64,000 bases of DNA, taken from Tribonema minus (lineage: Eukaryota; Sar; Xanthophyceae; Tribonematales; Tribonemataceae). A model generated the notes under the pieces. The model saw nothing but the letters and a program-made list of their open reading frames with translations. It was not told where the DNA came from and did no database searches. Positions 60,053 through 64,000 of the stretch are shown here, piece after piece. Numbering within the stretch: the first letter of the stretch is position 1; each line of letters opens with the position of its first letter. The DNA lies in contig JAFCMP010000517.1 of the NCBI GenBank assembly GCA_017506865.1, positions 720,894 to 784,893 on the forward strand, written 5' to 3'. Position numbers and translations under genes: made by a program.

Positions 60053-60725
60053 GGCCGCGGCTACGTTCCTGCAGCTGCATTAGCAGCAGCAGCCTCCCTC
60101 GTGGGACAGACAATGTTGGGCAGGTCAGTACATATTGGGCCTGCAGAGGTGCCAGCTGAGCTATGGCAGCTAGTGGAACTGACGGAGCTGCGCATCGCTG
60201 CTGTGACGAGGATTCAAAGATCTCGGCAATCTGACAAAGCTGAAGGTCCTAGACCTGCAAGATTGTTGGTCCCTCACAAGCCTTCCTGCAGCACTCTGCA
60301 AGCTGGTAGGATTAACCGCACTGGGTGTGCATGATTGCCACATGTTGACATCCCTCCCGACTGTCATGCAGCAGCTTACGGGGCTGACGAAGTTGACTAT
60401 CTCCCGTTGCACATCACTCAGTTGCCTGCCAGATAGCTTTAGCGGTATGACAGAGCTGCAGCTTGTCTCCTTATGGGGGTGCCTGTCACTTGCAACATTG
60501 CCAGCTTCTTTTTCCGATTTGAGCGCGCTTGTGAGCTTTGACCTTACTTGGTGCTCATCGCTGATGGGCTTGCCAGACATGACCACCCTGACAGCACTCA
60601 AGCAGCTCAACCTAAGCGAGTGCGCAGCACTCAAGCTCTCCGATACTGAGTTTATAACCATTTGTAGTCTGCCTCAGCTTGGCAATGGGCTTACTCTGCC
60701 AAAACACATCAACAAGCTTTTGTAG
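60053..60725 (+). pseudogene. Leucine-rich-repeat gene fragment
   Basis: An acceptor-like CTTGTTGCAG|G at 60,052 precedes Ala-rich coding and an LRR start (VPAELWQLVELTELRIAAV). Near 60,215 the frame breaks, and a second frame continues six LRRs (LKVLDLQDCWSLTSLPAALCKL, then LTISRCTSLSCLPDSF and so on) to a stop at 60,725. The repeat style matches the LRR gene at 6.6 kb but is more diverged (SLTSLP rather than GLTALP). Host-type, probably degraded. Confidence 0.55.
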
Positions 60726-61395
60726 CTGATGAAGTGGGTGCGGCCGGTCAATGCGCCTGGTCAACGATGACTAAGTTGCCCTGTTAATGTGAGTTGTAAG
60801 AAACTTGAAGCAGTTACTCTCTTCAATTTGTGTCATGCCCCGTCTCACAAATGCGAGAACATTGCACTTGCCGGTTGTCATCCCACCACAATGGCATGGA
60901 ATTGCAATGCTGGTTCAATGGTGAGCGCATAATCAGTGAGCTTCAACACCTTAGATATAAACAGGCTTGTGAGTCAGTTGCGGGCGCTGGTGCAATAGCG
61001 CTGTACAGCGCTGCTGTTTAGAGTTTGTATCACGGTAGTGCGTGTGCGTCACTGCATTGCATTTAATTAGACACTTATAGACCCACAATGGCGCAGGTAA
61101 GACGCTCGCTAGTTTTTTTGCAAATTAGTGTTTTGTGATTGGAATTGATTCCGGAATACGAAATGCTGGGTGAAACGCACGTGAGGGAGCCGTTCAGGCG
61201 CGGGGCTCTGAAGTTACCTCCATGGTTGTCTCACCATGTTCTATCATGTAGTAGTATAAGTTTTTGAAGTTATTCATTCGTACATGAAGCTGTGTATCAG
61301 CATCGACCACTGTATAAGCGCATGTGACTTAAGTCATTTCTGGCGCGCCGCAATGCTGCGGATGGGGGATCCTCTGCATGAACATCGGGGACTGG
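60726..61395. other. Intergenic, no gene seen
   Basis: Mixed AT-rich sequence up to the start of the duplicated RING/nuclease segment. Confidence 0.4.
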
Positions 61396-61584
61396 GGTGA
61401 GTGTCAGGTGACCAAGGGCTGCATGTTGAAAACTCTCCAGCCCAGTGTAGCACTGGTTCTCCTGCGCAAACTTCGCCAGCTCACCCCACTGATGGTGACG
61501 CACACATGCGCTCGGTAAAGCAAAATGCTCAGCATGCATACAATTGACATAATTATCAAAGGCGTACACCAACAGCAGGCAAGC

Positions 61585-61899
61585 ATGAAATTGGCAAAAT
61601 GCAGCATTTGCTTTGATATTGTAAGAGCACCAGTTATATTGACTTGTGGCCACGCATATCATGACGCATGCATCATCGAGTGGCTCATAGAGCAGTGGGG
61701 ACGAGGTCAGTGCCCTGTCTGCCGCGCACACATCTCCTTCATAGCACCAGATGCCGCCGAGGTATCCGTACCTCCACCTCTCAAACTTTCGAGCTATGCT
61801 TTGCGCGACACTGCGGACGCTGTGCACATTCTGCTCAGAGGGGGGCATCTAGGAGACGGGGCTCCATCTCATCAACTATGCGGCGGCGCTTGTTGGTGA
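61585..61899 (+). CDS. RING-finger protein, copy 2 (104 aa)
   Basis: ATG at 61585. The RING reads C-S-I-C, C-G-H-A-Y-H-D-A-C, then C-P-V-C with normal spacing, so this copy is the intact one: it lacks the four-residue insertion seen at 46.8 kb. The C-terminal ~50 residues are shared with copy 1, overlapping the convergent nuclease end. Likely a small ubiquitin ligase or adaptor. Confidence 0.75.
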   Translation: MKLAKCSICFDIVRAPVILTCGHAYHDACIIEWLIEQWGRGQCPVCRAHISFIAPDAAEVSVPPPLKLSSYALRDTADAVHILLRGGHLGDGAPSHQLCGGACW

Positions 61900-62751
61900 T
61901 GTCGGTGCACGTGGTGAATTCCACAGACGCATCACCGATTGCTGCGATCAGCTTGGCTTCGTTCTTCTTCAGCTCAAGCTTTTCCTTGTCTATAGTCCCG
62001 AGCCTAGCGCGTACGCTGATGAGCTGCATTGCCAGGTTGTCCTTAGCGCGCAGCAGTTGGGCCACATGCGTCGCGTCGTCGCTGGCCCGGCTTCCTATGC
62101 CGAACGCTACCGTGGAGATGACCATGGGCAGCAGGCGGCACAACTCGTCGATGTCGCCCTTGAACCAGATTATAGACCGGGTGGGGGTGACAGACTCGAT
62201 CTGAGGCTTCATCTGCAGTTTGCGGTTCGTCCCACGCCATCGCGTCGGCAGAAGACGAACACCGCCTCGCTGCCCTGCCACGCTCGCACATCGTCCTCAA
62301 ACTTGGTAAAGTCCTCAACGGTGAGGGCCGTTTTGTCTTTCATCTCGATCACGCAGCTATTATTCTCGCGGTCACGGACCAGCACGTCACCACCCACCTT
62401 GCCCCGTGAATCCTTCTCGGTGATGTGGTACACCTCAGCAAAAAATGCAGAAGTAGAGCGTAGCATGTCGACAAGCGTGGCCTCCGTCTGTCGGCCTTTG
62501 CTGGAAAGCTTGGACTCCACCTTGCTGATGTTCTCGCGCTGCTGCATGCTCGCAGACAGTTGCTGCACTGATGATGTTACATCCCGCATGCTGCTCGCCA
62601 TCGTCTCTTGCATGAGTGAGAGAGCCGTGTCTCTCATCGCTACGCGGTGAGCTTCATGGCCGAGCAGAAGCTTGGTGAGCACGGTGGCAGGTTCAGGTGC
62701 GTAGAGCTCATTCCACACGCCGAGGGCAGTGGCAGGCATGTCGATGTCCAT
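61835..62751 (-). pseudogene. PD-(D/E)XK-like nuclease, copy 2 (frameshifted)
   Basis: The ATG at 62751 gives MDIDMPATALGVWNEL, the likely ancestral N-terminus. The D..E-x-K region (GGDVLVRD, CVIEMKDK) is intact. The frame breaks at about 62,232-62,236, where this copy has three C (GTCCCACG) and copy 1 has four (GTCCCCACG). The C-terminal 148 codons continue in the next frame. It also has one extra Phe codon (FFAEV). Truncation after the nuclease core might still leave activity. Confidence 0.7.
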
Positions 62752-62825
62752 GTTGCTCGTGTTGTGCGCAGAGTGAATCGAACTCACGGCGCAGCCATAT
62801 ACCATATATCTCCGACGTATATCAC

Positions 62826-62890
62826 AACCCGAATCACCGAATCACATCGTCTGAATCATGAATCTGTATCCCGAACTCCTGAATCTGGAT
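62826..62890. repeat. Degenerate GAATC repeats between divergent genes
   Basis: CCGAATCACCGAATCACA, CTGAATCATGAATCTG and CTGAATCTGG lie between the nuclease copy 2 start (minus) and the MYND start at 62,920 (plus). Confidence 0.7.
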
Positions 62891-62919
62891 GGTTTATTCG
62901 CCAAGTGTTCACAGCCGCA

Positions 62920-63291
62920 ATGCAGGGAGTGTGTGAAGTTGAGTTATTGAAGCAGCTACGCCGAGAGGTGGTGGCAAGGGGCGCGTTTGTTCCTCATGGC
63001 AGATATATGACGGATATGCCACTCGTGCGCACGCGCGCGGACGGTGATGACAAGCAGTGCAGCAGTGTCACTTGCACAGCGAACGGCATTAAGAGGTGCT
63101 GCGGATGTCGCGATGCGTACATTTGCAGTCCAGCGTGTCAGGCGGCTGACTGGGGCGATCACAAGACGTTTTGCAACATTGTCAAACAGGCTCGTGTCGA
63201 TGCGATTGCAGTTGTCGCCGCCACCACAAACTCAATGCACCCGTCTCCGTCAGCGCTATTGTGTTCGCTCATCCTGTGTTTGATGTGTTGA
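62920..63291 (+). CDS. MYND zinc-finger protein, 123 aa
   Basis: ATG at 62920; an open frame continues upstream through the repeats but is not needed. The MYND finger (CSSVTC, CCGC, CSPAC, then W-x2-H-x3-C in DWGDHKTFC) occupies about residues 46-85. N-terminal residues are helical; the C-terminus is hydrophobic (ALLCSLILCLMC) and might anchor it. Same overall type as the MYND protein at 14.1 kb, but low identity outside the finger. Confidence 0.75.
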   Translation: MQGVCEVELLKQLRREVVARGAFVPHGRYMTDMPLVRTRADGDDKQCSSVTCTANGIKRCCGCRDAYICSPACQAADWGDHKTFCNIVKQARVDAIAVVAATTNSMHPSPSALLCSLILCLMC

Positions 63292-63541
63292 CGTGTCGCA
63301 TACCAGGCTAACAACAAAACCATATGTCTTGCTTGAACATTTTAATATCCTCCAAGTGATGATTGCTGTGATAAATGCGGGAGGTACCGACACACGGAAC
63401 CAAGATGCTCGTGCAAGTCGGCGTCGTACTGACAGTGGTGGCAGTTGATAACGTCGAAGCAGCATTATCACAGGCGTTAGAGCATGTGGTTATTGTCTTG
63501 AGTTGGCATCGATGAGGTTCTGCAGAGCTTGCTTTGAAGAG
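63292..63541. other. Intergenic, no gene seen
   Basis: About 250 bp between convergent genes. Confidence 0.4.
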
Positions 63542-64000
63542 CTACATGACGCCACCGATGCCAGAGCGTCTGTGCGTCACCTTAGCTGTCTCCAGCGCGG
63601 CGTGCGAGTCCTCTAGAGTTGCAGTCAATGCTTTGAGTTGAATGTTGACATTTGCAGCTGTGGCATTGGAGTCATCAAGTGACTTGGTCAGCGCTTTGAC
63701 TCGATTGCCACAGTCATCCTCAGCAGCGCGCGTGAGTCTGCCAGGGACCTTGTCAATGCAGTGAGCTGGTCACCGCTGTTGGCAATTGTGGCATTTGAGT
63801 CATCTAGTGACTCGGTTAGCTTGGTGATCTGGACATGTAAGCGTCAGCGGAGCGAACACACCGCGCGCATCTGCCAGGGTGGTGGTGAGTGTCTCAATCT
63901 GGGCACCGTTGCTCGGGCAACAGTGGCTTGGAATTCTTGAGTGCCGAGTCTAACGCCGCGTGTGAGCTAGTTACATCCTGCTTCCACCCGAGCCTTCCCG
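63542..64000 (-). CDS. Coiled-coil repeat protein, partial, frameshifted
   Basis: The minus strand encodes repeats of the type ALTKSLDDSNATAANVNIQLK and LTESLDDSNATIANSGDQLTALTRSL, i.e. ~33-residue coiled-coil repeats; stop at 63,542. The frame changes near 63,715-63,730 (GCGCGC tract) and the gene continues past the right edge. It resembles the predicted myristoylated coiled-coil protein at 25.5 kb in style, not clearly in sequence. Confidence 0.5.

Larger units (their letters stand above)
61396..62810. repeat. Duplicated RING/nuclease segment, copy 2
   Basis: Direct repeat of 46,545-47,960, about 14.9 kb away. It retains the original nuclease start codon and the uninterrupted RING but has a nuclease frameshift. 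Confidence 0.9.

Noticed and set aside
1-64000. tRNA, rRNA and viral hallmark genes (capsid, PolB, packaging ATPase, VLTF3)
   Set aside because: Looked for by motif; none seen, so the viral lineage is not named.

Overview
The window looks like a eukaryotic (probably green-algal) chromosome carrying DNA derived from a giant virus. The evidence is mixed gene style. Positions 1-31 kb, 45-49.7 kb and 61.4-64 kb hold compact, intronless, bidirectional genes of types common in large DNA viruses of algae and protists: RING, RBR-like and MYND zinc proteins, HNH and PD-(D/E)XK-like nucleases, a Cys/His-repeat nuclease, an EsV-1-7-like protein, a small kinase, an MscS channel and polysaccharide hydrolases. 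Between them, 32-34.3 kb and 37.6-61 kb contain genes with clear GT-AG introns, leucine-rich-repeat coding, Ala/Gln low complexity and a non-LTR reverse transcriptase, which is ordinary algal nuclear style. No viral hallmark gene (capsid, polymerase B, packaging ATPase, VLTF3) is visible, so the viral family is open. Host identity as a chlorophyte is inference from style only.

Layout: 0-5.7 kb, probable virion or membrane structural proteins, including a 965-residue amphipathic-repeat protein. 6.6-8 kb, an LRR gene. 8.4-14.6 kb, an MscS channel, a frame-broken SPKK-repeat/membrane gene cluster, a Cys-repeat nuclease and a MYND protein. 14.8-20.05 kb, a satellite block: a ~235-240 bp tandem repeat with a tRNA-like stem-loop, interrupted by a 2.3 kb insertion built of 80 bp repeats arranged as a large inverted repeat. 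20.2-31.6 kb, small Cys-rich proteins, a frameshifted GH26 mannanase, a kinase, a predicted myristoylated coiled-coil protein and an RBR/RING ligase with a likely SUMO-interacting motif. 32.1-34.3 kb, a three-exon acidic-tract gene. 35.2-36.6 kb, a frameshifted GH5 glucanase and an IS4-type transposase remnant. 37.6-43.1 kb, a multi-exon secreted-type gene joining Cys-rich, von Willebrand A, NlpC/P60 and GH19-like modules with an in-frame stop. 45.1-49.7 kb, HNH, RING, nuclease and EsV-1-7 genes. 52.8-58.9 kb, two head-to-head membrane-protein paralogues flanking an intact reverse transcriptase ORF. 60-60.7 kb, a second LRR remnant. 61.4-63.3 kb, a degenerate duplicate of the RING/nuclease pair, then a MYND gene and a coiled-coil gene running off the end.

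Two patterns tie the virus-like islands together. (1) Arrays of a period-8 GAATCCCY motif, or degenerate forms of it, sit just upstream of start codons of virus-like genes at five places (14.0, 26.55, 46.3, 48.0 and 62.85 kb). (2) Many virus-like reading frames are broken by single-base indels, often at homopolymers. The second pattern means decay of an endogenous virus, long-read consensus errors, or both.
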